Shown one piece after another: positions 1 through 8,444 of a DNA stretch of 37,611 nt; within the stretch, counting starts at the first letter, position 1; every line of letters starts with the position of its first letter. The position numbers and the translations under genes are program-made. This stretch comes from Pseudomonadota bacterium. GTDB lineage: Bacteria; Pseudomonadota; Gammaproteobacteria; Burkholderiales; Burkholderiaceae_C. The notes below the pieces were generated by a model that saw nothing but the letters and a program-made list of their open reading frames with translations, did not search any database and was not told where the DNA came from. The stretch lies in NCBI GenBank assembly GCA_018241895.1, contig JAFECX010000045.1, positions 1 through 37,611 on the forward strand, in the 5' to 3' direction.

Positions 1-1
1 C

Positions 2-1987
2 GCCGCCTTCTGCGGCATGCAGGTGATGATGCTGGCCACGCCGGGCTACGTGGCAGCCGCGGGCGAGCTCGCCCCCGACCTGCGGCAGCTGCTCAACGCG
101 AGCAGCTGGCTGCTCACCTTGCCGGTGCTCGTGTTCGCGGCCGGGCCCTTCTTCTCGGGGGCGTGGCGTTCGCTGAAGGCACGTCGCATCGGCATGGACG
201 TGCCGGTGGCGCTGGGCATCGCGATCACCTTCGTCGCCGGCAGCGGCGCCACCTTCGCGCCGGGCGGCCTGTTCGGACGCGAGGTGTATTTCGATTCGCT
301 GACGATGTTCGTCGCCTTCTTGCTCGCGGCTCGCTTCGTCGAGATGCGCTCGCGCCACCGCTCGGCCGAGGCGCTCGAGGCCAGCCTGGCGCGCATGCCG
401 CAGACCGCCTGGCGCATCGAGCCCGACGACAGCACCGTGGCGTTGCCCGTGCACCGTCTCGTCCCTGGCGATCGGGCGCTGGTGCCCGTCGGCGAGGCGT
501 TCCCGGCCGACGGCACGCTGGCGCAGGGCGCGACGCAGGCCGACGAATCGCTGCTGAGCGGCGAGTCGGCGCCGGTGGCCAAGGCGCCGGGGGCCGAGGT
601 CGTCGCCGGCAGCGTGAATCTGGGCGCGCCGGTGCGCATGCACGTGCAGCGCGTAGGCGCCGACACGCGCTTCGAGGCCATCGTCTCGATGATGCGCAGC
701 GCCGCCACGCAGCGGCCGGCCGCGGCGCGGGTGGCCGATCGCTGGGCCGGCCCGTTCCTCGCGATCGTGCTGGTGCTGGCCGCCGCGGCTGCCCTCGCGT
801 GGAGCCAGATCGATGCCCAGCGTGCGGTCTGGGTGGCGGTGTCGGTGCTGATCGTCACCTGCCCGTGCGCGCTGTCGCTGGCGGCACCGGCGACCATCGT
901 GGCGGCGGCGCGCGCCTGGGCCCGGCGCGGCGTGGTGGTGCAACGGCTCGACGCCATCGAGACGCTGGCACGCGTCGATCAGGTGTTCTTCGACAAGACC
1001 GGAACGCTCACCACCGAGGGGCTGCGCGTCGCGGCGGTGCAGGCCGCGGCGGGCGCAGCGCCGCCACTCGCGCCCGACGAGGCGCTGGCCTGCGCGGCAG
1101 CCCTGGCTGCATGGTCGACGCACCCGGTGGCGCGTGCGCTCGTGGCTGCTGCGGCCGCGTCGCAGGCGCGCAGCGATGCCCTCGCGCCGCCGCGGGCGCA
1201 GCGCGAGATCGGGCCGATCGACACCGCCGCCGTGCAGGAGCTGCCGGGCCGCGGCCTCGTGTACCGCGACGCGCGGGGCCGCCAGTGGCGCCTCGGCGCG
1301 CCGGGCTGGGCAGGTGAGGGCGCTGCGCCATCGGCGCGCGTCGTGCTGGGCGTCGACGGATGCACGCTGGCCGGCTTCGCGCTCGAGGAGGCGCTGCGCG
1401 AGGGTGCGGCCGAAGCCGTGCGCGCGCTGCGCAGCGCTGGTGTGCGCGTGAGCCTGCTCTCGGGCGACACCGACGCGCGCGCGCGCGCGCTCGCGGCGCG
1501 CCTGGGCATCGACGACGTGCTGGCAGGCGCCACGCCCGCAGCCAAGCTCGAGGCGTTGGCGGCGGCGCAGCGCGCGGGGCGGTGTGTGGCGATGGTGGGC
1601 GACGGCGTCAACGACGCTCCGGTGCTCGCGCGCGCCGACGTGTCGTTCGCGATGGGGCAGGGCGCCCTGGTCGCGCGCGCGCAGGCCGACGCCGTCATCG
1701 TCTCCGGTCGCCTCGGCGACCTCGCGTGCGCGCGCGCGAGCGCGCTGCGCGCGATGCGCATCGTGCGCCAGAACCTGGGCTGGGCAGCGATCTACAACGC
1801 GCTGGGCATTCCGCTGGCCTTCGCCGGCTGGCTGCCGCCGTGGCTCGCGGGCCTGGGCATGGCGGCGAGCTCGCTGTTCGTCGTGCTCAACGCGATGCGC
1901 GCCGCGGCGTTGCCCGCGGCCGGCACGGCCCCATCGGCGCCGGCCGCACCGGTGGTCGCACCGGTGGCCGCACCGGGTGCCGCGTGA
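2..1987 (+). CDS. ccoI: Copper-transporting P-type ATPase CcoI (5' end outside window)
   Basis: P1B-type heavy-metal ATPase that exports copper for assembly of the cbb3 oxidase. The reading frame is open to the window edge, and residues before the first ATG (position 17) already match the family, so the N-terminal metal-binding part is missing here. Visible in order: membrane segments, the actuator motif SGES (normally TGES), the transmembrane metal motif TCPCALS, the phosphorylation site DKTGT, the P1B-type HP motif (STHPVA) and the hinge GDGVNDAP, then two C-terminal membrane helices and an Ala/Pro-rich tail. The CPC motif indicates Cu(I)-type transport. It lies directly upstream of ccoS and ccoNOQP, the usual setting of CcoI/FixI, which supports this over a general CopA. 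Confidence 0.93.
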   Translation, partial: AAFCGMQVMMLATPGYVAAAGELAPDLRQLLNASSWLLTLPVLVFAAGPFFSGAWRSLKARRIGMDVPVALGIAITFVAGSGATFAPGGLFGREVYFDSLTMFVAFLLAARFVEMRSRHRSAEALEASLARMPQTAWRIEPDDSTVALPVHRLVPGDRALVPVGEAFPADGTLAQGATQADESLLSGESAPVAKAPGAEVVAGSVNLGAPVRMHVQRVGADTRFEAIVSMMRSAATQRPAAARVADRWAGPFLAIVLVLAAAAALAWSQIDAQRAVWVAVSVLIVTCPCALSLAAPATIVAAARAWARRGVVVQRLDAIETLARVDQVFFDKTGTLTTEGLRVAAVQAAAGAAPPLAPDEALACAAALAAWSTHPVARALVAAAAASQARSDALAPPRAQREIGPIDTAAVQELPGRGLVYRDARGRQWRLGAPGWAGEGAAPSARVVLGVDGCTLAGFALEEALREGAAEAVRALRSAGVRVSLLSGDTDARARALAARLGIDDVLAGATPAAKLEALAAAQRAGRCVAMVGDGVNDAPVLARADVSFAMGQGALVARAQADAVIVSGRLGDLACARASALRAMRIVRQNLGWAAIYNALGIPLAFAGWLPPWLAGLGMAASSLFVVLNAMRAAALPAAGTAPSAPAAPVVAPVAAPGAA

Positions 1988-2014
1988 CGCCCGGCGCCAA
2001 GGAGTTCTCCCGCG

Positions 2015-2164
2015 GTGGAAATACTGTACCTGCTGATCCCGCTGTCCGCCGTCTTGGTGCTGCTCATCGTCGCCGTCTTCGCATGGGCGGTGCATGGCGG
2101 ACAGTTCGAGGATCTCGAGCACGAGGCCGAACGCATCCTGACGGACGAGCCCTCGGGCGCTTGA
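2015..2164 (+). CDS. ccoS: cbb3-type oxidase assembly protein CcoS
   Basis: A 49-residue protein beginning MEILYLLIPLSAVLVLL. It has one N-terminal membrane helix (about residues 4-25) followed by an acidic cytoplasmic tail with the family pattern FAWAVHGGQFEDLEHEA. CcoS is a small assembly factor needed to load cofactors into the cbb3 oxidase. The start is GTG, chosen because AAGGAG lies about 10 bases upstream. It sits 27 bases after ccoI, so the two are probably cotranscribed. Its stop codon is part of a likely FNR box for ccoN. Confidence 0.93.
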   Translation: MEILYLLIPLSAVLVLLIVAVFAWAVHGGQFEDLEHEAERILTDEPSGA

Positions 2165-2202
2165 GTGCAGTCAATCGCGCGCGCTCGCGCCGCCGCAAGA
2201 AT
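2161..2202 (+). promoter_or_regulatory. Predicted FNR-dependent promoter of ccoN
   Basis: TTGAG-N4-GTCAA at 2161-2174 matches 8 of 10 positions of the FNR/FixK consensus TTGAT-N4-ATCAA, with both TTGA/TCAA cores intact. AAGAAT at 2197-2202 fits a -10 element if the box is centred at -41.5 of a start near 2209 (class II arrangement). That would leave a leader of about 48 bases before ccoN. A second AAGAAT-like stretch at 2237-2242 is an alternative. The box overlaps the ccoS stop codon. Confidence 0.6.
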
Positions 2203-2256
2203 CGGCGCCCGGGCGCGTTGGCGCCCGCGTCGGCATAAGAATCGAGGAGAAGGTCG

Positions 2257-3717
2257 ATGGCCCTGGATGCAAGCACCACGGCGGCGCCGGGCGGTGCGGC
2301 CTACAGCGACGCGGTCGTGCGCCGGTTCGCGCTGGCTGCCGTCGTGTGGGGCGTCGTCGGCATGCTGGTGGGCGTGATCATCGCCGCGCAACTGGCCTGG
2401 CCCGAGCTCAACCTCGGCATCCCGTTCCTGAGCTACGGCCGCCTGCGTCCGCTGCACACCAACGCCGTCATCTTCGCCTTCGGCGGCTCGGCGCTCTTTG
2501 CCACCAGCTACCACGTCGTGCAGCGCACCTGCCAGACGCGCCTGTTCGCGCCCGGCCTGGCGATGTTCACCTTCGTCGGCTGGCAGATCGTCATCGTCGC
2601 GGCCGCGATCACGCTGCCGCTGGGCATGACGCAGGCCAAGGAGTACGCCGAACTCGAGTGGCCGATCGATCTGCTGATCGCCGTCGTCTGGGTGAGCTAT
2701 GCGATCGTCTTCTTCGGCACCATCGGCCAGCGCAAGGTCAGGCACATCTATGTCGCCAACTGGTTCTTCGGCGCCTACATCCTCGCCGTGGCGCTGCTGC
2801 ACATCGTCAACAGCGCGGCGGTGCCGGTGACGCTGTGGCCGATGAAGTCGTATGCCGCCTATGCCGGCGTGCAGGACGCGATGGTGCAGTGGTGGTACGG
2901 CCACAACGCGGTCGGCTTCTTCCTCACGGCGGGCTTCCTCGGGATGATGTACTACTACATCCCCAAGCAGGCCGAGCGCCCGGTGTATTCGTACCGGCTG
3001 TCGATCGTGCACTTCTGGGCGCTGATCTTCACGTACATGTGGGCCGGCCCGCACCACCTGCACTACACGGCGCTGCCCGACTGGGCGCAATCGGTGGGCA
3101 TGGTGTTCTCGCTCGTGCTGCTGGCGCCGAGCTGGGGCGGCATGATCAACGGCATCATGACGCTCTCGGGTGCCTGGTACAAGCTGCGCGACGACCCGAT
3201 CCTCAAGTTCCTCATCGTCAGCCTGTCCTTCTACGGCATGAGCACGTTCGAGGGGCCGATGATGTCGATCAAGACCGTGAATGCGCTGTCGCACTACACC
3301 GACTGGACGATCGGCCACGTGCACAGCGGCGCGCTCGGCTGGGTGGGGCTGATCACGATGGGGTCGCTGTATCACCTCATCCCGCGCCTGTACGGCAAGA
3401 AGAGCATGCACAGCGTGAAGGCGATCGAGCTGCACTTCTGGATCGCCACCATCGGCATCGTGCTCTACATCGCCGCGATGTGGATCGCCGGCGTCATGCA
3501 GGGCCTGATGTGGCGCGCCACGAACCCCGACGGCACGCTCGTCTACACCTTCGTCGAGAGCGTGAAGGCGACCTATCCGTACTACGTGATCCGGCTGCTG
3601 GGCGGGCTGCTGTATCTCGGCGGCATGCTGCTGATGGCCTGGAACGTGCTCGCGACCATCAGGCGCGGCGAACCCGTCGTGGCGGCGATTCCGCGCGTCG
3701 CCGCGGCGCACGCCTGA
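2257..3717 (+). CDS. ccoN: Cytochrome c oxidase cbb3-type, catalytic subunit I (CcoN)
   Basis: The 486-residue heme-copper oxidase catalytic subunit, which reduces O2 to water at a heme b3-CuB centre in the inner membrane. Expected ligands are visible: H67 in LHTNAVIF (low-spin heme b), H216 in WWYGHNAV and H266/H267 in AGPHHLH (CuB), and H354/H356 in [10 protein letters not shown] (heme b3 and b). Tyr260, six residues before H266, matches the position of the cross-linked tyrosine in C-family oxidases. About twelve hydrophobic segments are present. GAGGAGAAGG just upstream of ATG is a strong ribosome site. It leads the ccoNOQP operon and is likely induced by Fnr through the box at 2161. Confidence 0.98.
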   Translation: MALDASTTAAPGGAAYSDAVVRRFALAAVVWGVVGMLVGVIIAAQLAWPELNLGIPFLSYGRLRPLHTNAVIFAFGGSALFATSYHVVQRTCQTRLFAPGLAMFTFVGWQIVIVAAAITLPLGMTQAKEYAELEWPIDLLIAVVWVSYAIVFFGTIGQRKVRHIYVANWFFGAYILAVALLHIVNSAAVPVTLWPMKSYAAYAGVQDAMVQWWYGHNAVGFFLTAGFLGMMYYYIPKQAERPVYSYRLSIVHFWALIFTYMWAGPHHLHYTALPDWAQSVGMVFSLVLLAPSWGGMINGIMTLSGAWYKLRDDPILKFLIVSLSFYGMSTFEGPMMSIKTVNALSHYTDWTIGHVHSGALGWVGLITMGSLYHLIPRLYGKKSMHSVKAIELHFWIATIGIVLYIAAMWIAGVMQGLMWRATNPDGTLVYTFVESVKATYPYYVIRLLGGLLYLGGMLLMAWNVLATIRRGEPVVAAIPRVAAAHA

Positions 3718-3757
3718 GCGCGCCCGCCTCGCGCCACCGGCACCGGAGAGACGCAAG

Positions 3758-4375
3758 ATGGCAGCGCATGCCCCGAGCGGTCACGAGAAGATCGAGACCA
3801 GCAACTTCCTGATGATCGTGCTCATCCTGATCGTGCTGTCGATCGGCGGGCTGGTCGAGATCGTCCCGTTGTTCTTCCAGCGCTCGACGACGCAGCCCGT
3901 CGCGGGTCTCGAGCCCTACAGCGCGTTGCAGCTCGCCGGGCGCGACATCTATATCCGCGAGGGCTGCTACAACTGCCACTCGCAGATGATCCGCACCTTC
4001 CGCTCCGAGGTGCTGCGCTACGGGCCCGTCTCGCTGGCCGGCGAGTTCGTCTACGACCACCCGTTTCAGTGGGGCAGCAAGCGCACCGGCCCCGACCTGC
4101 ACCGCGTCGGCGGCAAGTACAGCGACGAGTGGCACCGCGTGCACCTGCTCGATCCGCGCGACCTGGTGCCCGAGTCGAACATGCCTGCCTACCCGTGGCT
4201 GGCCGGCGCGGCGCTCGACCCGACCAGCATCGCGCCGCGCATGAAGGCGTTGCGCCTGGTCGGCGTGCCGTACAGCGACGACGCGATCGGCCGCGCCGCC
4301 GACGACGTGAAGGGCCACACCGAGCTCGACGCGCTGATCGCGTACCTGCAGGTGCTGGGCACCGCGCGCAAGTGA
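3758..4375 (+). CDS. ccoO: cbb3-type oxidase monoheme cytochrome c subunit (CcoO)
   Basis: A 205-residue membrane-anchored monoheme cytochrome c that passes electrons from CcoP to CcoN. One N-terminal membrane helix (about residues 16-37) is followed by a periplasmic domain with a single CXXCH motif, CYNCH at residues 70-74. The family pattern [18 protein letters not shown] and a later methionine-containing loop ([10 protein letters not shown]) supply heme attachment and the axial ligand. It lies 40 bases after ccoN with a GGAGAG ribosome site, as expected in the operon. Confidence 0.97.
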   Translation: MAAHAPSGHEKIETSNFLMIVLILIVLSIGGLVEIVPLFFQRSTTQPVAGLEPYSALQLAGRDIYIREGCYNCHSQMIRTFRSEVLRYGPVSLAGEFVYDHPFQWGSKRTGPDLHRVGGKYSDEWHRVHLLDPRDLVPESNMPAYPWLAGAALDPTSIAPRMKALRLVGVPYSDDAIGRAADDVKGHTELDALIAYLQVLGTARK

Positions 4376-4446
4376 AGCGCGTGCGAAACGCGCGTGCAGC
4401 GCAGCCGAGGCGCCAGTGACGCGCCGCTGAACGCCGGGGAGCCGTG

Positions 4447-4629
4447 ATGGAGATCAACGACCTGCGCATCGCGCTCACGCTGGCGAGCCTGGTGCTGTTC
4501 GTCGCGCTGTGGATACACACCTGGAGCCGACGCCGCGCGGCCGATCACGCCGCCGCTGCGCAGCTGCCGTTCCAGGAGGACGCGGTGGCGGCCGAGCCCG
4601 CCGACGCGCGAGGAGAGGGAAGTGAGTGA
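4447..4629 (+). CDS. ccoQ: cbb3-type oxidase small subunit CcoQ
   Basis: A 60-residue single-helix protein (MEINDLRIALTLASLVLFVALWIH) of the CcoQ/FixQ family, which stabilises the interaction of CcoP with the CcoN-CcoO core. A GTG lies one codon earlier (4444). ATG at 4447 is preferred because GGGGA at 4436-4440 is then 6 bases away. The C-terminal half is short and acidic. Its end overlaps the ccoP start by 8 bases, suggesting translational coupling. Confidence 0.9.
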   Translation: MEINDLRIALTLASLVLFVALWIHTWSRRRAADHAAAAQLPFQEDAVAAEPADARGEGSE

Positions 4630-5542
4630 TTTCGTCAGCAGCGGCTGGGCGATCTACATCGCCGCCGCCACGGTGTTGGGCATGGTGGGCTGCATCGCAC
4701 TGCTGGTGTTCGCCAGCCGCGGCAAAGTCCAGTCCGGCGACAACACCACCGGCCACGTCTGGGACGTCGACCTGCGCGAGCTGAACAACCCGCTGCCGCG
4801 CTGGTGGATGTGGCTGTTCGTCGGCACGGTGGTGTTCTCGTTCGTCTATCTCGCGCTGTATCCGGGGCTGGGCTCGTACGCCGGCACACTGAACTGGACC
4901 AGCCGCAACCAGCTCGAGGCCGAGCAGGCGCGCGCGCGCCAGGCGATGGCGCCGGTGTACGCGAAGTTCAAGACGATGACGCCCGAGCAGCTGGCGGCCG
5001 ACCCGCAGGCGATGGCGATCGGGCAGCGGCTGTTCCTCAACCAGTGCGCGCAGTGCCACGGCTCGGACGCGCGCGGCAGCAAGGGCTTCCCCGATCTGAC
5101 GCGCCCGGCGCCGGCGCGCCTGGCCACCGAGACGCCCGAGCAGATCGCCGCCGTGATCGTCGACGGCCGCACCGGCATCATGCCGCCGATGGCTGCGGCC
5201 GTCGGCAATGCCGACGACGTGAGGAACCTGGCCAACTACGTGCTGAGCCTCTCGGGCAGCCCGCACGACAACCTTGCGGCCCAGCTTGGCAAGCCCAAGT
5301 TCGTCGCCTGCGTGGCCTGCCACGGCGCGGACGGCAAAGGCAACAAGGCGCTCGGCGCGCCCAACCTGACCGACAAGTACTGGCTCTATGGCGGGAGCCT
5401 GGATGCGGTCGTGGCGCAGATCACGAACGGGCGCACCAGCACCATGCCGCCACAGGGCCGGCTGCTGACGCCGGAGCAGGTGCAGGTGCTTGCCGCCTAC
5501 GTGTGGGGGCTCGCGCAGCCCGCGCGCGTGGCCGCCAACTGA
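4622..5542 (+). CDS. ccoP: cbb3-type oxidase diheme cytochrome c subunit (CcoP)
   Basis: A 306-residue diheme cytochrome c that accepts electrons from soluble cytochromes and feeds CcoO. Two membrane helices (about residues 10-31 and 62-80) precede two cytochrome c domains with heme motifs CAQCH (142-146) and CVACH (230-234), each followed by a methionine ligand region (GIMPPM and STMPPQ). The GTG start overlaps the end of ccoQ and follows an AGGAGAGGGA ribosome site. Two N-terminal helices match the longer CcoP type. Confidence 0.97.
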   Translation: MSDFVSSGWAIYIAAATVLGMVGCIALLVFASRGKVQSGDNTTGHVWDVDLRELNNPLPRWWMWLFVGTVVFSFVYLALYPGLGSYAGTLNWTSRNQLEAEQARARQAMAPVYAKFKTMTPEQLAADPQAMAIGQRLFLNQCAQCHGSDARGSKGFPDLTRPAPARLATETPEQIAAVIVDGRTGIMPPMAAAVGNADDVRNLANYVLSLSGSPHDNLAAQLGKPKFVACVACHGADGKGNKALGAPNLTDKYWLYGGSLDAVVAQITNGRTSTMPPQGRLLTPEQVQVLAAYVWGLAQPARVAAN

Positions 5543-5572
5543 CAGGGTCGCGGCAAGACCCGAACACGTGCC

Positions 5573-7039
5573 GTGGCGCAGGTCACCGAGTCGTCCGGAT
5601 CGGCTGGTGCAGCGGCGGCTGCCGCCGCGGACGAGCGCTCCGCAATCGTTTCGCTGTACCAGAAGCAGCGCAAGATCTATCCGCGCGCCGTGAGCGGCTG
5701 GTTCGCGCGCTGGCGCTGGGCCCTGGTGTGGGCGACGCAGCTCGTGTTCTACGGCCTGCCGTGGCTCCAGTGGAACGGCCGCCAGGCGCTGCTGTTCGAC
5801 CTCGGGGCACGGCGCTTCTATCTGTTCGGCCTCGTGCTGTACCCGCAGGATTTCATCTTCCTCACGGGCCTGCTCGTCGTCTGCGCGTACGCGCTGTTCC
5901 TGTTCACGGCGGTCGGCGGGCGCCTGTGGTGCGGCTACGCCTGCCCGCAGACCGTCTACACCGAGATCTTCATGTGGATCGAGCGCAGGCTCGAAGGCGA
6001 TCGCAGCGCACGCATGCGGCTGGACGCGGCACCTTGGTCGCTCGACAAGCTGCTGCGCAAGGGCGGCAAGCAGCTGGCGTGGATCGCGCTCGCGCTGTGG
6101 ACGGGTTTCACCTTCGTCGGCTACTTCACCCCGATCGAGACGCTGGCGCAGTCGGTGCTGCACTTCGGCCTCGGTCCCTGGGAGACCTTCTGGACGCTGT
6201 TCTACGGCTTCGCGACCTATGGCAACGCCGGCTACATGCGCGAACAGGTCTGCAAGTACATGTGCCCGTACGCACGCTTCCAGAGCGCGATGTTCGACAA
6301 GGACACGCTGATCGTCACCTACGACGCCGAACGCGGCGAGCCGCGCGGCGGGCGCGGGCGCAAGGCGGATGCGCGCGCCGCAGGCCTGGGCGACTGCGTC
6401 GATTGCCGGATGTGCGTGCTGGTTTGTCCGACCGGCATCGACATCCGCCAGGGACTGCAGTACGAGTGCATCGCCTGCACCGCGTGCATCGACGTGTGCA
6501 ACGGCATGATGGACAAGATGGGCTACCCGCGCGGGCTCATCCGCTACGACACGCACAACGGCCTCGAGCAGCGCCTGAGCCGTGCCGAGCGCTGGCGGCG
6601 CGTGCTGCGTGCACGCGTCCTCGTCTACGGCACCATCCTGCTGCTGATCGCGGCCGGCATCGTGACCGGCCTGGCGTTGCGCAAGCCGTTTCGCGTCGAC
6701 GTGGTGCGCGACCGCGGCACGCTGGCGCGCAGCGTCGACGACGGCTGGCTCGAGAACGTGTACCGGCTGCAGATCATGAACGCCACCGAACGCACGCAGC
6801 GCTGTCACGTCGAGGCCAGCGGCATCGAAGGCGTGACGGCCGAGACGCGAGGCGACGCCGTGCTCGCGCCGGCCGAGGCGATCTGGGTGCCGGTGGCGCT
6901 GCGCGTGCCGCCGCGGGCGGCGACGGCCGTCGGCCCCGGGACGCACCGCGTCGACTTCAGCGTGCAGTGCACGGCCGAGGGCGGCACCGGCGGCGGCGCG
7001 CGTGTCGTCGAGAAATCGACTTTCCTGGTGCCGCGCTGA
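5573..7039 (+). CDS. ccoG: Cytochrome oxidase accessory protein CcoG (polyferredoxin)
   Basis: A 488-residue membrane iron-sulfur protein of the CcoG/RdxA/FixG family, linked to copper reduction and cbb3 oxidase assembly. It has several membrane helices, the paired cysteine motifs CGYACPQ and CKYMCPY, and two ferredoxin-like clusters: CVDCRMCVLVCPTG, then CIACTACIDVCN. A final helix precedes an immunoglobulin-like periplasmic domain (FixG_C). GTG at 5573 is the assigned start; no clear ribosome site precedes it. It follows ccoP by 30 bases and is probably part of the same transcript. Confidence 0.95.
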   Translation: MAQVTESSGSAGAAAAAAADERSAIVSLYQKQRKIYPRAVSGWFARWRWALVWATQLVFYGLPWLQWNGRQALLFDLGARRFYLFGLVLYPQDFIFLTGLLVVCAYALFLFTAVGGRLWCGYACPQTVYTEIFMWIERRLEGDRSARMRLDAAPWSLDKLLRKGGKQLAWIALALWTGFTFVGYFTPIETLAQSVLHFGLGPWETFWTLFYGFATYGNAGYMREQVCKYMCPYARFQSAMFDKDTLIVTYDAERGEPRGGRGRKADARAAGLGDCVDCRMCVLVCPTGIDIRQGLQYECIACTACIDVCNGMMDKMGYPRGLIRYDTHNGLEQRLSRAERWRRVLRARVLVYGTILLLIAAGIVTGLALRKPFRVDVVRDRGTLARSVDDGWLENVYRLQIMNATERTQRCHVEASGIEGVTAETRGDAVLAPAEAIWVPVALRVPPRAATAVGPGTHRVDFSVQCTAEGGTGGGARVVEKSTFLVPR

Positions 7040-7066
7040 AGGCACCGCAGCGAGGAGCAGACGATC

Positions 7067-7294
7067 ATGAGCCGCTCGCAACCCGAAGCGCCCGCACCCA
7101 GCGTGCCATGGTGGCGCGTGCCCATGGTCTGGCTGGTGCTGGCCGGGCCGTTCGCAGTGGTCGTCGCCTCGTTCGTCACGCTGGCGATTGCGCTCACGCA
7201 TCCCGATCAGTTGGTGGATGCGGCGCAGGGCAGCAGCGGCGCCGAGCAGCCGGCGCTGCAGGCGCGAAATCACGCGGCCTCGCCGCAGCGCTGA
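7067..7294 (+). CDS. ccoH: Short FixH/CcoH-like cbb3 oxidase assembly protein
   Basis: A 75-residue protein with one membrane helix (about residues 20-42, after a PWWRVPMVWLVLAGP entry) and a short tail containing HPDQLV and ARNHAA. The start region and position right after ccoG match FixH/CcoH, an assembly subunit of the cbb3 oxidase. Typical FixH proteins are about twice as long, with a periplasmic domain that is absent here. I recall such short forms in other Burkholderiales, so this is probably natural rather than a truncation. A good ribosome site (GAGGAG) precedes the ATG. Confidence 0.75.
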   Translation: MSRSQPEAPAPSVPWWRVPMVWLVLAGPFAVVVASFVTLAIALTHPDQLVDAAQGSSGAEQPALQARNHAASPQR

Positions 7295-7305
7295 AGGGGG
7301 CGCCG

Positions 7306-7584
7306 ATGCACACCCTCGCGCGCCGCCTCGGTGTCGTCGTCTGGCCCGCGTTCCTCGGCGCCGCGGCGCTCGAGACGGTCGTGTTCGCGTTCGTCGACCC
7401 GGCTGCGCTGCTCTCGCCCGCGGGCGGGCCGCTCGCGCTGTCGGCCGGCGCCGTCTATTCGCTCGGTTTCTTCGCCTTCTGGGTGCTGAGCGCCGGCGCC
7501 TGCGGGCTCACGCTGCTGCTCGGGCGCAGCAAGTCCGAACTCGACGGCGTGCCCCGGCGGGCGCTCAGCGGCTCGGAACGTTGA
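7306..7584 (+). CDS. Small two-helix membrane protein downstream of ccoH
   Basis: A 92-residue unrecognised protein with two clear hydrophobic segments (about residues 8-30 and 48-72) and a basic tail. The ATG follows the ccoH stop by 11 bases and is preceded by AAGGGGG, so it is probably translated from the cco transcript. Position suggests an accessory membrane component of oxidase assembly, but nothing in the sequence shows a function. Its last 20 bases overlap the convergent fnr gene. Confidence 0.75.
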   Translation: MHTLARRLGVVVWPAFLGAAALETVVFAFVDPAALLSPAGGPLALSAGAVYSLGFFAFWVLSAGACGLTLLLGRSKSELDGVPRRALSGSER

Positions 7585-8302
7585 CGAGCTTTTGCAGCGC
7601 CGCCGCGTCGAGGATGCGGATCTGGCGCTGGCGCACCTCGAGGATGCCGTCGTCCTGGAACTTGGAGAAGGCGCGGCTCACCGTCTCGAGCTTGAGGCCG
7701 AGGTAGCTGCCGATCTCCTCGCGCGTCATGCGCAGCACGAGATCGGTGGCCGAGAAGCCGCGCGCGCGCAGCCGCTGCGTGAGGTTGAGCAGGAACGCGG
7801 CCATGCGCTCCTCGGCGCGCATGCTGCCCAGCAGCAGCATGACGCCGTGGTCGCGCACGATCTCGCGGCTCATGATCTTGTGGAACTGGCGCTGCAGGTC
7901 CGACAGTTCGCGCGACAGGTCCGTGAGCTGGTGGTACGGGATCACGCAGACCTGCGAATCCTCCAGCGCCACCGCGTCGACCGTGTGGCGCTCGGTGCCG
8001 ATGCCGTCCAGCCCCAGGAGCTCGCCGGCCATCTGGAAACCCGTGACCTGCTCGCGGCCGTCCTCTGACGCCACGCAGGTCTTGAAGAAGCCCGTGCGCA
8101 CCGCGTACAGCGAGGCGAAGCCGTCACCGGCGTGGAACAGCGCGTCGCCGCGCGGCACGCTGCGCCGGGCACCCACCAGCCGGTCCAGGCGCTCGATCTG
8201 CTCGTCGGACACCCCCACCGGCAGGCACAGCTCGCGCAGGTTGCAGTTCGAGCACGCAACCTTGAACGTTTCGATGCGAAACGGGGAAACGGCGGCATTC
8301 AT
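7565..8302 (-). CDS. fnr: Fnr-type oxygen-sensing transcription regulator
   Basis: A 245-residue CRP/FNR-family regulator. N-terminal cysteines C17, C20 and C26 (CSNCNLRELC) together with C119 (SQVCVIPY) line up with the four cysteines that hold the oxygen-labile 4Fe-4S cluster in E. coli FNR, so it should sense oxygen directly. The C-terminal helix-turn-helix (MTREEIGSYLGLKLETVSR) keeps the E..SR residues that read TTGAT half-sites. It is convergent with the cco operon and divergent from hemN. An FNR box in the divergent region (8396-8409) and one before ccoN suggest it controls its neighbours. Confidence 0.96.
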   Translation of the reverse strand: MNAAVSPFRIETFKVACSNCNLRELCLPVGVSDEQIERLDRLVGARRSVPRGDALFHAGDGFASLYAVRTGFFKTCVASEDGREQVTGFQMAGELLGLDGIGTERHTVDAVALEDSQVCVIPYHQLTDLSRELSDLQRQFHKIMSREIVRDHGVMLLLGSMRAEERMAAFLLNLTQRLRARGFSATDLVLRMTREEIGSYLGLKLETVSRAFSKFQDDGILEVRQRQIRILDAAALQKLVNVPSR

Positions 8303-8395
8303 GGGCGCGGGGTCCGACCGGCGCCGTCTGCCGCATCACGGCAATACGTCACGGCGTTGCGCACGGTAACACAGACCCATACCGGCCACCCCGGC

Positions 8396-8438
8396 TTGAG
8401 CCACATCAACCACGGGTTTGCAGGGGTGGTCATACAGT
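8396..8438 (+). promoter_or_regulatory. Predicted FNR-dependent promoter of hemN
   Basis: TTGAG-N4-ATCAA at 8396-8409 matches 9 of 10 positions of the FNR consensus. TACAGT at 8433-8438 is a plausible -10 element. The spacing from box centre to -10 (about 30 bases) is nearly the same as at ccoN. The implied start (about 8444-8445) coincides with the hemN ATG, so the transcript may be leaderless. The rest of 8303-8444 shows nothing else I can assign; the same box could also act on the divergent fnr promoter. Confidence 0.65.
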
Positions 8439-8444
8439 GCCGGC

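Noticed and set aside
1474..1490. 17-base alternating CG run in ccoI
   Set aside because: It is a codon-bias effect at Ala-Arg-Ala-Arg codons; there is no sign of function.
1792..3756. 654-residue minus-strand open frame opposite ccoN
   Set aside because: It is His/Asp/Arg-rich low-complexity sequence, antisense to well-supported ccoS/ccoN, and an effect of GC-rich codon bias.
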